DNA from: an uncultured Bacteroidales bacterium | GTDB taxonomy: Bacteria; Bacteroidota; Bacteroidia; Bacteroidales; F082 | Direction of reading: 5' to 3' | Length of the DNA stretch: 64,000 nucleotides | Assembly: GCA_937896895.1 (NCBI GenBank) | Contig: CALBNV010000066.1 | Coordinates: 1 to 64,000, forward strand | Part shown: piece after piece, positions 52,263-60,864 of the stretch | Position numbering within the stretch: position 1 is the stretch's first letter | Layout of the letters: every line of letters starts with the position of its first letter | Translations under genes and position numbers: made by a program | Notes under the pieces: generated by a model | The model's database searches: none | What the model was told of the DNA's origin: nothing | Seen by the model: the letters and a program-made list of their open reading frames with translations, nothing else

Positions 52263-52700
52263 CTAATTATAGACTCTCAAGTTGGTTCCGTCGTATTGAG
52301 TGTAATATTGAATCACCGGATAGCCGTCGCCGCCTTCGACGATGCTGCCGTCGAGGATTTTGTATATGAAGTCGGTGCAGCCATCGTAAATAAACGGATA
52401 ATCAACATATAACCTGTTTGCCACGCCGCAGGCGTCGGGGTTGTTCGGCGGGGTGCGTTCGTATGCCTTGAACTCATCTTCCGAATATCTGTATATGATA
52501 ATTCCACGGCTTGGCTCACGGGCCGAGACATACATCCAACCGCTCACCACGTTGAGGTCGAAGTATTCCATCGAGTTCGGATTTATGGTGAAGTTTATGT
52601 CAATTTGGGGTTCATTAGGGTTCTTTGGCCGGCTGTTGCACGACGTAAACAGCCACGTTGCCGAGGCAAAAACCAATAACGACATTAAAATTCTTTTCAT
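52263..52700 (-). CDS. Rieske-like lipoprotein without iron-sulfur ligands
   Basis: A 145-residue lipoprotein (WLFTSC, Cys21). The mature part has the Rieske-fold pattern seen in a Bacteroidota lipoprotein family: GIIIYRYSEDEFKAYERTPPNNP, DYPFIYDGCTDFIYKILDGSIVEGGDGYPVIQYYTQYDGTNLRVYN. The positions where a Rieske protein has Cys-x-His and Cys-x-x-His hold other residues (one Cys remains in DGCTDF), so no 2Fe-2S cluster is expected. A structural or binding role is inferred. The assignment is by pattern only. Confidence 0.65.
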   Translation of the reverse strand: MKRILMSLLVFASATWLFTSCNSRPKNPNEPQIDINFTINPNSMEYFDLNVVSGWMYVSAREPSRGIIIYRYSEDEFKAYERTPPNNPDACGVANRLYVDYPFIYDGCTDFIYKILDGSIVEGGDGYPVIQYYTQYDGTNLRVYN

Positions 52701-52716
52701 TTTTAAAAAATTTGAA

Positions 52717-52724
52717 CAAAAATA
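52717..52724 (-). promoter_or_regulatory. Bacteroidota -7 element (TATTTTTG) for the Rieske-like gene
   Basis: TATTTTTG on the minus strand lies 16 bp before the ATG at 52700; it is divergent from the element at 52767. Confidence 0.55.
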
Positions 52725-52766
52725 CTAAAATTTTGTTTGATGTCTTTAGAATAATTGAAAAATGCG

Positions 52767-52774
52767 TATTTTTG
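52767..52774 (+). promoter_or_regulatory. Bacteroidota -7 element (TATTTTTG) for the sensor operon
   Basis: TATTTTTG lies 16 bp before the ATG at 52791. It probably drives the small lipoprotein, the sensor kinase and the LytTR regulator as one transcript. Confidence 0.6.
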
Positions 52775-52790
52775 TCCAATTTTTTGAGTT

Positions 52791-53111
52791 ATGAAAAAAC
52801 ATCTGACAATATTGATTTTGTTGTTTGTAAGTCTGTCGCTTGCTTCCTGCAAGGCGAAACATGACGTGGTTATTCCCGACAAGGACAACTCGCAAAACTG
52901 GGAAGAGACTGAAAACCAGATGACATACGAACAAGCGGTGAAAAAACATTGGGCGATGCAGGCGAAGGAGGTGAAACGTAGCGCAAAGGATAACAGAAAG
53001 AAGAGTTCGGCGTTCAATGATAGATTGAAAAGAAAAGGCAGATCGAAAAATTGCAACAAGTGTAACGACACGGACCCTGTCGTCATGGATGGAGTGAGAG
53101 ATACGAAATAA
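52791..53111 (+). CDS. small basic lipoprotein coupled to a sensor kinase
   Basis: A 106-residue lipoprotein (LSLASC, Cys20). The mature part is hydrophilic and becomes strongly basic (KEVKRSAKDNRKKSS, DRLKRKGRSK), then ends with CNKCNDTDPVVMDGVRDTK. No family is recognised. Its stop codon overlaps the kinase ATG by one base (TAATG), so the two are translationally coupled, which suggests the lipoprotein acts with the sensor, for example as an envelope-side accessory (inference). Confidence 0.7.
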   Translation: MKKHLTILILLFVSLSLASCKAKHDVVIPDKDNSQNWEETENQMTYEQAVKKHWAMQAKEVKRSAKDNRKKSSAFNDRLKRKGRSKNCNKCNDTDPVVMDGVRDTK

Positions 53112-56095
53112 TGAAAAAAAATGCATATATAATATTCCTGCTTTTAGCAGCCTTTAATGCGCAGTTTGCATTGGGGCAGGGAGATGATGATGCATACGCA
53201 ATCTTGCGAAACTCTTCGCGCCGAACAGTAATACCTTTATCTATAAGTTCTTACACCGTTTATGCGATGGCGGAGGACGACAGAGGGATGCTGTGGTTCG
53301 GAACCAACAACGGACTGTTCTATTTCGACAACTACAACTTTGTGGAGTATATATATGAAGACCAGAATGCCCAGATAACCAGTCTGTTATGCGTCGGTGA
53401 CAGCCTTTTTGTCGGAACGGAAAACGGACTCACTATCTTCGACTTGAAAAACAAAAAAAACAGTAAACTATTGTCCGACAAAAAGATAAATTGTTTTTAC
53501 GAGCCGGTGCGCGGTAAGGTGTCAATTGGCACCAATGCCGGCCTTTTCGATTTTGATTTGAAATCCGGAATAATAACGCAGGTTGATGACATTAGGTTGA
53601 ATGTCAATGACATAGAGTTTGATTCGGAGAAATGGTGGATTGCTACTGGCAGCGGGATATTCATCAGAGACATCGATGGCACGGTAAGCATATTCAATGA
53701 GATGTGCGCCAAAAGCATTTGTGTCTTTGACAGCGAAAAGATTTATATTGGAACTGAAAAGGGAATGTATCTTGTTGAAAATGAATCATATAAATTACAA
53801 CAGATGCCTTTTAGCAATGGAGCCGGCGGAATCTTGAACCCGAATGTGACCGACATTATCGCCTTTGATGATGACGAGCTTCTTGTAGGTACCAACGGCA
53901 ATGGAGTTTTCAGGTTTGACGTCAAAAACCACTCGTTGATTAACATAACGCGTTATGGCTCAGTGTCGCTGAGCTTGTCGGACGACTACATCATCAAACT
54001 TTTCAGGGACAGTTCCGACCGACTGTGGATTGCTACAGCATTGGGAATCAACAAGATGATTAAGGAATTTGAAAATTTCACGTCGTTCAGCATCAACAAT
54101 GGGAGCACTCATAACCTGCCGGTGAGGAGTATTGCGCAAGTTGCCGATAATGAACTGTTTATGGGGACCGACTACGGCGTCTTCGTCTTCAACAGGACCA
54201 AAAACTCATATACCAGCTTCGAGGATTATTACAATATTGACAACAAAAAGATCGCCACAACGCGAGTCAGCAAGGTGTTTTATGACAGAAATCGATACCT
54301 CTGGATCGGGACGCGACACAACGGAGTTTTCTGCTTTGACACGAGAGATTTGCGTTTTTTGGATTGGCTTCCGGATTTTTCTCATCAGATAATCAATGAT
54401 ATAGAGAACGACAATCGTGGTGGGATTTGGATTGCGTCCGACAACGCGCTGTCGCGTATCGACATCAGGGAGAGGTCTTGCGAGCTTATCTACAAAGGAT
54501 GTTCGCGTGGCATCCTTTGTGACGATGATATTCTGTATGTCACGACCGACAAGGGGCTTATGCGCAGAAACCTTGAAACCGGTGAGACTGAGATCTTTGA
54601 TGTCGGAGAAAAAAACATACTTTACAACATCACGAAGGGGAATGACGGCAACCTTTACCTCGGTTCTTATCTTGATGGTGTATTGATTTTTGATGTTAAC
54701 ACCAACACATTCAGCGTGTTGGCAAACGAGAAAGACGGAGTCAGTCCGATAGCCTATTCAGTCTTATTCGACAGTCACGGCAATGCATGGGTCTCCACTA
54801 ACAGAGGCATTTGGGAGTACGATATGGAGACCAAGGCGATTTCGGTTTACACTTATAACGATGGTCTTCAAGGCAACGATTTCACGATGGACGGTGCATT
54901 CCGCGCCAACTCAGGCATGATGTATTTCGGCGGGTTCAATGGCTTTAGCGTGTTTAATCCGTTGATTATCAAACGTGAAAAGACCGTTCCGAAAGTCATG
55001 GTGTCTAAGGTGAACACATCATCGGGCAAAGACATGATGAACATACGCGGCGGTGACACAATCAGACTGAAGAGCGATGACAATTCGTTTTTCATCGATT
55101 TTTCTGCTTATAATCTTAACAAAATCAACAAGATAAGATACAAATACATTCTTGACGGCTACGACAGGCAATGGAGTTCGGTCGGTTCGGCAAGTCATCA
55201 GGCGGAGTACAGAAACATTCCGGCAGGTACATACACCTTTATATTAATAGCGGCTAACGAGGCCGATGTTCAGAACGAACCGTATAATCTCACCATCATC
55301 GTGAAGCCGAGATGGAATGACACCATTTATTTCAAAGTCGGGGTCTCGTTGCTGTTCGTGCTGATGATTCTTGTGATTGTTTATTTGATAATCAGAAAAG
55401 AACGCCGTAAGATCGCACACGCGAGAGAGATTGACGAGCTTGAACGTAAGATGTTCATGCTCAAGGGAAAGGCGTTGCAGATGCAGATGAACCCGCACTT
55501 CCTTTACAACACGTTGAACAGCATCCAGAGTTTCATCCTGACCAACGACTCGCTGAAGGCATCGCTGTATCTTTCGAGTTTCGCGCGGCTGATGAGAAAG
55601 ATCCTGAATAACGCAAGCCGCGAGAAGATCAGTCTGTCGGAGGAACTTGAATCGATACGTTTATATCTTGATTTAGAGAAACTTAGACTAAATGACAGGT
55701 TCGTGTATGAGATAAATATCAATCCTGAGATTGATGTGACGAAAGTCGTGATTGCGTCGATGCTTCTGCAACCGTTCGCGGAAAACGCTGTCATTCACGG
55801 ACTTGCCAACAAAGCAGAGAATGGTGTCTTGAAAATTGAGGTGAAGCCTTTGAACAAAACAGAGATTTTGGTTGTTGTTGAAGACAACGGCATAGGGCGG
55901 GTGAAGGCTGCGCAGAAACGGCGTGAGCTTGGAAAGACAGAGGAATCGCACGCCACGAGCATAACCAAACAGAGACTTGAAATATTAAATGAAGTTTCAA
56001 AAGGTGAATATTCGGTGAAAATCATCGACTTGTATGATGACCACGGTGAGGCCTGCGGAACTCGGGTTGAAATAAAAATGTGTTGTCATGATTAG
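53111..56095 (+). CDS. propeller-type sensor histidine kinase (LytS-like output)
   Basis: A 994-residue transmembrane sensor. A signal peptide is followed by a periplasmic region of two-component-regulator propeller repeats (LWFGTNNGLFYF, LWIATALGINKM, LWIGTRHNGVFCF, AWVSTNRGIWEYD, to about residue 640), then a Y_Y_Y domain (about 655-740, IRYKYILDGYDRQWSSVG). A membrane helix lies near 742-763. The cytoplasmic kinase is of the His_kinase/LytS type with phospho-acceptor His796 in QMNPHFLYNTLNSIQSF and a HATPase domain with VVEDNGIGR. Unlike hybrid SusC-linked regulators it has no fused receiver; the partner gene overlaps by eight bases. The signal could be a polymer or envelope stress. Confidence 0.92.
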   Translation: MKKNAYIIFLLLAAFNAQFALGQGDDDAYAILRNSSRRTVIPLSISSYTVYAMAEDDRGMLWFGTNNGLFYFDNYNFVEYIYEDQNAQITSLLCVGDSLFVGTENGLTIFDLKNKKNSKLLSDKKINCFYEPVRGKVSIGTNAGLFDFDLKSGIITQVDDIRLNVNDIEFDSEKWWIATGSGIFIRDIDGTVSIFNEMCAKSICVFDSEKIYIGTEKGMYLVENESYKLQQMPFSNGAGGILNPNVTDIIAFDDDELLVGTNGNGVFRFDVKNHSLINITRYGSVSLSLSDDYIIKLFRDSSDRLWIATALGINKMIKEFENFTSFSINNGSTHNLPVRSIAQVADNELFMGTDYGVFVFNRTKNSYTSFEDYYNIDNKKIATTRVSKVFYDRNRYLWIGTRHNGVFCFDTRDLRFLDWLPDFSHQIINDIENDNRGGIWIASDNALSRIDIRERSCELIYKGCSRGILCDDDILYVTTDKGLMRRNLETGETEIFDVGEKNILYNITKGNDGNLYLGSYLDGVLIFDVNTNTFSVLANEKDGVSPIAYSVLFDSHGNAWVSTNRGIWEYDMETKAISVYTYNDGLQGNDFTMDGAFRANSGMMYFGGFNGFSVFNPLIIKREKTVPKVMVSKVNTSSGKDMMNIRGGDTIRLKSDDNSFFIDFSAYNLNKINKIRYKYILDGYDRQWSSVGSASHQAEYRNIPAGTYTFILIAANEADVQNEPYNLTIIVKPRWNDTIYFKVGVSLLFVLMILVIVYLIIRKERRKIAHAREIDELERKMFMLKGKALQMQMNPHFLYNTLNSIQSFILTNDSLKASLYLSSFARLMRKILNNASREKISLSEELESIRLYLDLEKLRLNDRFVYEININPEIDVTKVVIASMLLQPFAENAVIHGLANKAENGVLKIEVKPLNKTEILVVVEDNGIGRVKAAQKRRELGKTEESHATSITKQRLEILNEVSKGEYSVKIIDLYDDHGEACGTRVEIKMCCHD

Positions 56096-56837
56096 AAGCA
56101 TAATTATTGAAGACGAGAAGCTGTCGAGAGACCTCCTGCGCACGGTTGTTGAGAAATTCACTCCGGATGTGACTGTCTGCGCTGAATGTGCAGACGCGAA
56201 ATCCGGCATCGCGGCGATACGCAACTACAAGCCCGACTTGGTGTTTCTCGACATCGAGATGCCCGATGGCACCGGTCTTGACGTGATAAAGGAGTTCAAA
56301 GGCGAAGACTTCTGCGTAATAATCATCACAGCCTACGAACATTATGCAATCGACGCGTTCCATCTTTCGGTCGTCGATTACCTTCTCAAACCCTTGGATA
56401 TCAATTATTTCATGAATGCGATCGAAAAGGTTAAAGAAGAGTTGGGGAGACGTGAAGCGGAACGGAAATACAATGATTTCGTGAAAAATTTGGAACCCAA
56501 AGATACGACACCAAACAAGAAGATAGTGCTGTCAACTTCCGACAACATGGTTGTTGTGGATGAAGAAGACATCGTGCATTGCGAGTCGGACAACTATTAC
56601 ACTGTCTTTCATTTTAAGGATGGCAGTAACCTGATGATTACCAAGACTTTGAAAGATGTTGAGGAGATGCTGGAAGGACGCGGTTTCACGAGGACGCACA
56701 AGTCGCATTTGGTCAACAACAGATACATTGCAGGTTTTGCTAAAGACAGCATGGAGCTCGTGCTGTCTGACGGCACGAAGATTCCTGTTTCCCGCCGGAA
56801 AAAAGAGAAAATTGTGGAATTAATTCGCAATTTGTGA
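56088..56837 (+). CDS. LytTR-family response regulator
   Basis: A 249-residue DNA-binding regulator. The receiver domain has the acidic pair in IIEDEK and the phospho-acceptor Asp55 in LVFLDIEMPDGTG, with Lys in DYLLKPLD. A LytTR DNA-binding domain follows from about 145 (VVVDEEDIVHCESDNYYTVFHF, FTRTHKSHLVNNRYI, LVLSDGTKIPVSRRKKEKI). It overlaps the kinase gene, forming a cognate pair. The TonB receptor gene 284 bp downstream is a plausible target (inference). Confidence 0.93.
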   Translation: MIRSIIIEDEKLSRDLLRTVVEKFTPDVTVCAECADAKSGIAAIRNYKPDLVFLDIEMPDGTGLDVIKEFKGEDFCVIIITAYEHYAIDAFHLSVVDYLLKPLDINYFMNAIEKVKEELGRREAERKYNDFVKNLEPKDTTPNKKIVLSTSDNMVVVDEEDIVHCESDNYYTVFHFKDGSNLMITKTLKDVEEMLEGRGFTRTHKSHLVNNRYIAGFAKDSMELVLSDGTKIPVSRRKKEKIVELIRNL

Positions 56838-57039
56838 TAAAAGCGCACTATTAATAAGAGGTGTAGTTTGTAAAACAGGCGGTTAAAACCCTTAAAAATC
56901 TTTCTAAAACCCTAAAATTGAGGTTTTAAAAGGACAGTATCGTTAAAAAATTATTCTTTTAAATACCTTATTTTTAGTTAGTTACGAACAAATTGTCAAC
57001 ATTGTTGAAAAATATTTTCCCCATTGTTAAAAAATTTCG
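56838..57039. other. AT-rich intergenic region before the TonB receptor
   Basis: No gene is seen. A low-GC hairpin (TAAAACC/GGTTTTA, 56905-56928) follows the LytTR gene, and repeated TTGTT/AATTGT words occur near 56990-57030. A LytTR site would be expected as two spaced direct repeats, but none could be assigned with confidence. Confidence 0.4.
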
Positions 57040-57070
57040 TTGTGAGATTTGAAAAATTGTCGTAATTTTG
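57040..57070 (+). promoter_or_regulatory. Bacteroidota promoter (-33 TTGTG, -7 TAATTTTG) for the TonB receptor
   Basis: TAATTTTG at 57063-57070 is preceded by TTGTG starting at 57040 with 20 bases between the TTG and the -7 box, close to the published Bacteroidota spacing. The ATG follows at 57122. This is the most complete promoter in the window. Confidence 0.7.
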
Positions 57071-57121
57071 AACCCTGTTTATTATGCACTTAAAAGGTAG
57101 TATAACATAAAATTTCAAGGT

Positions 57122-60100
57122 ATGTTAAAAAAGTTACTATTTACCCTCTGCATTGTGCTGACGTCGTGGTCGTTGGCATTTGCACAACAAGGTCGACTCA
57201 AGGGTGTCATCACTGACAAAGCGACCGGCGAGACAATTCCATTTGCGAACGTTGTTCTTGAGAACGGCGGCACGCAAGCTGGAGGTGCTTCATCCGATTT
57301 CGATGGCAATTTTGACATCAACCCTATCCCACCGGGAACGTACGACCTTAAAGCGACCTTCGTTGGCTACAATACTTTCATCATGAAGGGTATTGTAATT
57401 TCGGCCAACAAGATTACATTCCAAGACATTCAATTGAGCATGCAGTCAGAAGTGCTGGATGCCGTTGAGATTGTCGATTACAAGGTGCCTTTGATTTCAA
57501 AGGACCAGACTTCTTCGGGTGCGACCATCACCGCTGAGGAAATCGCCAAGATGCCGAGCCGTTCAGCTGACGCTGTCGCGGCCACGGTCGGCGGCGTGTT
57601 CCAGTCGAGCGATGGTGACATGAACATGCGTGGCGCCCGTTCGGAAGGTACAGTCTATTACGTTGATGGTGTCCGTGTCATCGGCTCCGCATCAGTCCCG
57701 CAGTCGGCTATCGACCAGGTCGAAGTCATGCTTTCAGGTACTCCGGCCATGTACGGCGACGTCACAGGCGGTATCATCAACATGACGACAAAAGGCCCTT
57801 CGAGAACTTTCGGCGCAGGTGTCGAGTTGGAACAGTCAGTTGACGGCTACGGCCACAGCAGGGCCGGCATCAACTTGCAGGGACCACTCATCAAGGGAAA
57901 GAAAGCGGAGACAGCTCTCCTTGGTTTCTTCCTCGCCGGCGAGTTCAACTATAATAAGGATGGCGCGATTTCCGCAATAGGCCACTATAAAGCAACAGAC
58001 CAATGGCTGGACTACATCAAACAGAATCCTCTCCGCGTCTCAAGCGACGGCAATGGTGTATATCCGAATGGTGAATATACCAGAATGGGTTCGATGGAAT
58101 ACATGAAGAACTCCAAGAACACTTCAAACTGGAGCACCTCGGTGACTGGTAACATCAATATCCGTACAACCGAGACCATCAACCTCTCGGTGGGCGGCAG
58201 CTACTACAAGAGCAAAAGTCACGAGTTTTCACGCTCACAGGAATATTTCAATTTTGACAAGAACTATATCTATGAAGGCCAGACATGGCGTGTGTTCGGA
58301 CGTTTCTCACAGAGATTCCCGACAGACCCTGAAAGCACATCGCTCATCAAGAACTTCTACTACAGCTTGCAGGTTGACTACACACGCGTGAACAAGAAGA
58401 ACTATGACCCTGACCATAAAGATGACATCTGGAAATATGGTTACCTCGGTAAGTATTCCATCTACAAGTCACCTTCATACGAACTTGGTACAGTGGTAGA
58501 TTCAACAACAGGGCACACATATAAGAATGTATGGTTCACTAACAGCTGGGACTATGACACACTGGTGAAATTCCAGCCAGGTTCTTATAACCCGTTGCTC
58601 TCGAACTACACGTCACAGATTTATGATCTCTATGATGACCCGTTCCTGCACTACGATAACTTCAACAACCTCCAGCTTAGCCAAGGTCTTCTGAACTCAA
58701 GCTCACCAAGCGCGTTCTACGGACTTTACGGTGCTCCGGGTTCAATCCAGGCGAACTACGCATACAGCGAGAGCGACTTGTTCAACGTCAACCTCGCAAC
58801 GGCAATGACGGTCGGCAACCATGAGTTGAAGATTGGTTTCCAGTATGAACAGCGTAACAGCAGATCCTACGGCGTCTCCGGATACAACCTCTGGTATCTG
58901 ATGAGAAACACAGCTAACTTCCACATCATGCAGCTGGATTTGAACAACCCGCACGCGATTTCTCACGATGGGTTCGTCGATACAGTTGTGTACTACAGAA
59001 AATACAACGGTGCCGAACAGCGCGTGTTTGACGCCAATCTCCGTAAGGCCTTGGGTCTTAGCGTTGATGGCGTTGACTGGATCAATATCGACTCATACGA
59101 CTTCAATGACAATTCCATTGAATATTTCGACAGGGAAGGTGTCATGCACAAGGCGACACTACAGAATGGCTTTGACATCAGCATGTTCACACCAGACGAC
59201 CTGACACAGGACGGTAATTCGTATGTCTCATACTACGGCTACGACTATAAGGGAAACAAACTCAAAGGCCAGCCGAGCTTCGATGACTTCTTCACCGCGA
59301 CAGATGAGAATGGCAACTACACACGTCCTGTGGGTTCATTCAGACCGATTTACATGGCAGGTTACATCCAGGATAAGTTCGCATTCAAAGACCTCATCTT
59401 CAACGTCGGTGTCCGTGTTGACCGCTTCGACGCCAACCAGAAAGTCTTGAAAGACCCGTATGTACTCTATGACTACTACACGGTAGGCAACAAGCTTGAG
59501 AATGGCAACCAGATCAGATTAGATGACGGTTCATATCAGGATGTCCCTTCAAACATCGGCAGTGACTATGCAGTGTATGTCAACAAGGCCGAGAACGTCA
59601 CGTCAATCGTCGGTTACCGTAACGGAAACACATGGTACAATGCGGAAGGCGCTGAAATCAGCGACCCTACCACCCTCGACGCCGGCTTCGGAGTCAACGC
59701 ATGGGTGAAAGACAGCAAACAGCAACATGTTGACCAGAAGTCATTCAAGGACTACAGCCCTCAGTGGAGCGTGATGCCGCGTATCTCATTCTCATTCCCA
59801 ATTTCCGATGAGGCTTTGTTCTATGCGCACTACGATGTGTTGACACAGCGTCCTTCAAACAACTTCACGAACATTTATGACTACTACTATTTCGCACAGG
59901 TCAGCGGCACTCTCGACAACCCTGCACTGAAGCCACAGCAGACAATCAACTACGAACTCGGTTTCCAGCAGAAACTCACCAATACATCCTCAATGAAGAT
60001 CACGGCTTACTACAACGAGCTTCGTGACAACATTCAGATGTATCGTTACACAGGTGCTTATCCTAAGGATTACTCATCATACAGCAACCTTGACTTCGGT

Positions 60101-60841
60101 ACCACAAAGGGTTTCACGGCTGAATATGACCTCCGCAGGACAAAGAACCTCCGTCTGCGTGCATCATACACATTGCAGTTCGCAAACGCAACAGGTGCGT
60201 CAGCGACAACGATGAGCGCTTTGATTGCAGCCGGTGTCCCTAACCTGCGTTCAACATTCGCAATGCCTTGGGACCGCCGTCACCAGTTCAACATTTCGAT
60301 GGACTACCGTTTTGCTGATGGCAAAGACTATAACGGACCGGTTTCAAAACGCGAGAAATCTGGCAAGAAACCTATCCAATGGCTTGCAAACACAGGTTTG
60401 TCAATAACAATGCAGGGCGGTTCCGGTACTCCATACACAGCATCGTCAAACATCAACTCACCTGTAGCAGGAAACCAGACAAACGTTCTTAAAGGTTCGT
60501 ACTACGGATCACGTCTCCCGTGGGCATTCCGTTTCGACCTCCGTCTTGACAAGGATATATACTTCAAGTTGAATAAGAATAAGGAGAACAGCCGTGACGC
60601 TTATCTTAACGTCTATCTCCAGGTTCTCAACGTGCTCAACTCAAAGAACGTTGTCTCTGTCTATTCTTCAACAGGTAACCCTGACGATAACGGATACCTC
60701 TCAGCTCCTGAATGGCAACGTGAGATCAACAACCAGACAGATGCTGATTCATTCCGTGAATTGTACAGTTTGTATGTCAACGATTTTTCCAATTATTCAT
60801 CACCCAGACAGATAAGAATTGGTGTTATCTTTAACTTCTAA
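57122..60841 (+). CDS. TonB-dependent outer-membrane receptor
   Basis: A 1239-residue barrel importer. The signal peptide ends SLAFA before QQ. A carboxypeptidase-regulatory-like domain follows (about 25-105, GVITDKATGETIPFANVVLENGG...GTYDLKATFVGY), then the plug (about 125-235, TSSGATITAEEIAKMPSRSADAVAATVGGVF ... MYGDVTGGIINMTTKGPS), then a long barrel that ends RQIRIGVIFNF. The TonB box is not obvious. There is no SusD partner; the next gene encodes a large secreted protein. The pair sits behind a two-component system, which may control it. The cargo is unknown. Confidence 0.92.
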   Translation: MLKKLLFTLCIVLTSWSLAFAQQGRLKGVITDKATGETIPFANVVLENGGTQAGGASSDFDGNFDINPIPPGTYDLKATFVGYNTFIMKGIVISANKITFQDIQLSMQSEVLDAVEIVDYKVPLISKDQTSSGATITAEEIAKMPSRSADAVAATVGGVFQSSDGDMNMRGARSEGTVYYVDGVRVIGSASVPQSAIDQVEVMLSGTPAMYGDVTGGIINMTTKGPSRTFGAGVELEQSVDGYGHSRAGINLQGPLIKGKKAETALLGFFLAGEFNYNKDGAISAIGHYKATDQWLDYIKQNPLRVSSDGNGVYPNGEYTRMGSMEYMKNSKNTSNWSTSVTGNINIRTTETINLSVGGSYYKSKSHEFSRSQEYFNFDKNYIYEGQTWRVFGRFSQRFPTDPESTSLIKNFYYSLQVDYTRVNKKNYDPDHKDDIWKYGYLGKYSIYKSPSYELGTVVDSTTGHTYKNVWFTNSWDYDTLVKFQPGSYNPLLSNYTSQIYDLYDDPFLHYDNFNNLQLSQGLLNSSSPSAFYGLYGAPGSIQANYAYSESDLFNVNLATAMTVGNHELKIGFQYEQRNSRSYGVSGYNLWYLMRNTANFHIMQLDLNNPHAISHDGFVDTVVYYRKYNGAEQRVFDANLRKALGLSVDGVDWINIDSYDFNDNSIEYFDREGVMHKATLQNGFDISMFTPDDLTQDGNSYVSYYGYDYKGNKLKGQPSFDDFFTATDENGNYTRPVGSFRPIYMAGYIQDKFAFKDLIFNVGVRVDRFDANQKVLKDPYVLYDYYTVGNKLENGNQIRLDDGSYQDVPSNIGSDYAVYVNKAENVTSIVGYRNGNTWYNAEGAEISDPTTLDAGFGVNAWVKDSKQQHVDQKSFKDYSPQWSVMPRISFSFPISDEALFYAHYDVLTQRPSNNFTNIYDYYYFAQVSGTLDNPALKPQQTINYELGFQQKLTNTSSMKITAYYNELRDNIQMYRYTGAYPKDYSSYSNLDFGTTKGFTAEYDLRRTKNLRLRASYTLQFANATGASATTMSALIAAGVPNLRSTFAMPWDRRHQFNISMDYRFADGKDYNGPVSKREKSGKKPIQWLANTGLSITMQGGSGTPYTASSNINSPVAGNQTNVLKGSYYGSRLPWAFRFDLRLDKDIYFKLNKNKENSRDAYLNVYLQVLNVLNSKNVVSVYSSTGNPDDNGYLSAPEWQREINNQTDADSFRELYSLYVNDFSNYSSPRQIRIGVIFNF

Positions 60842-60864
60842 ACAGAAAAATAAATACTGGTAAT

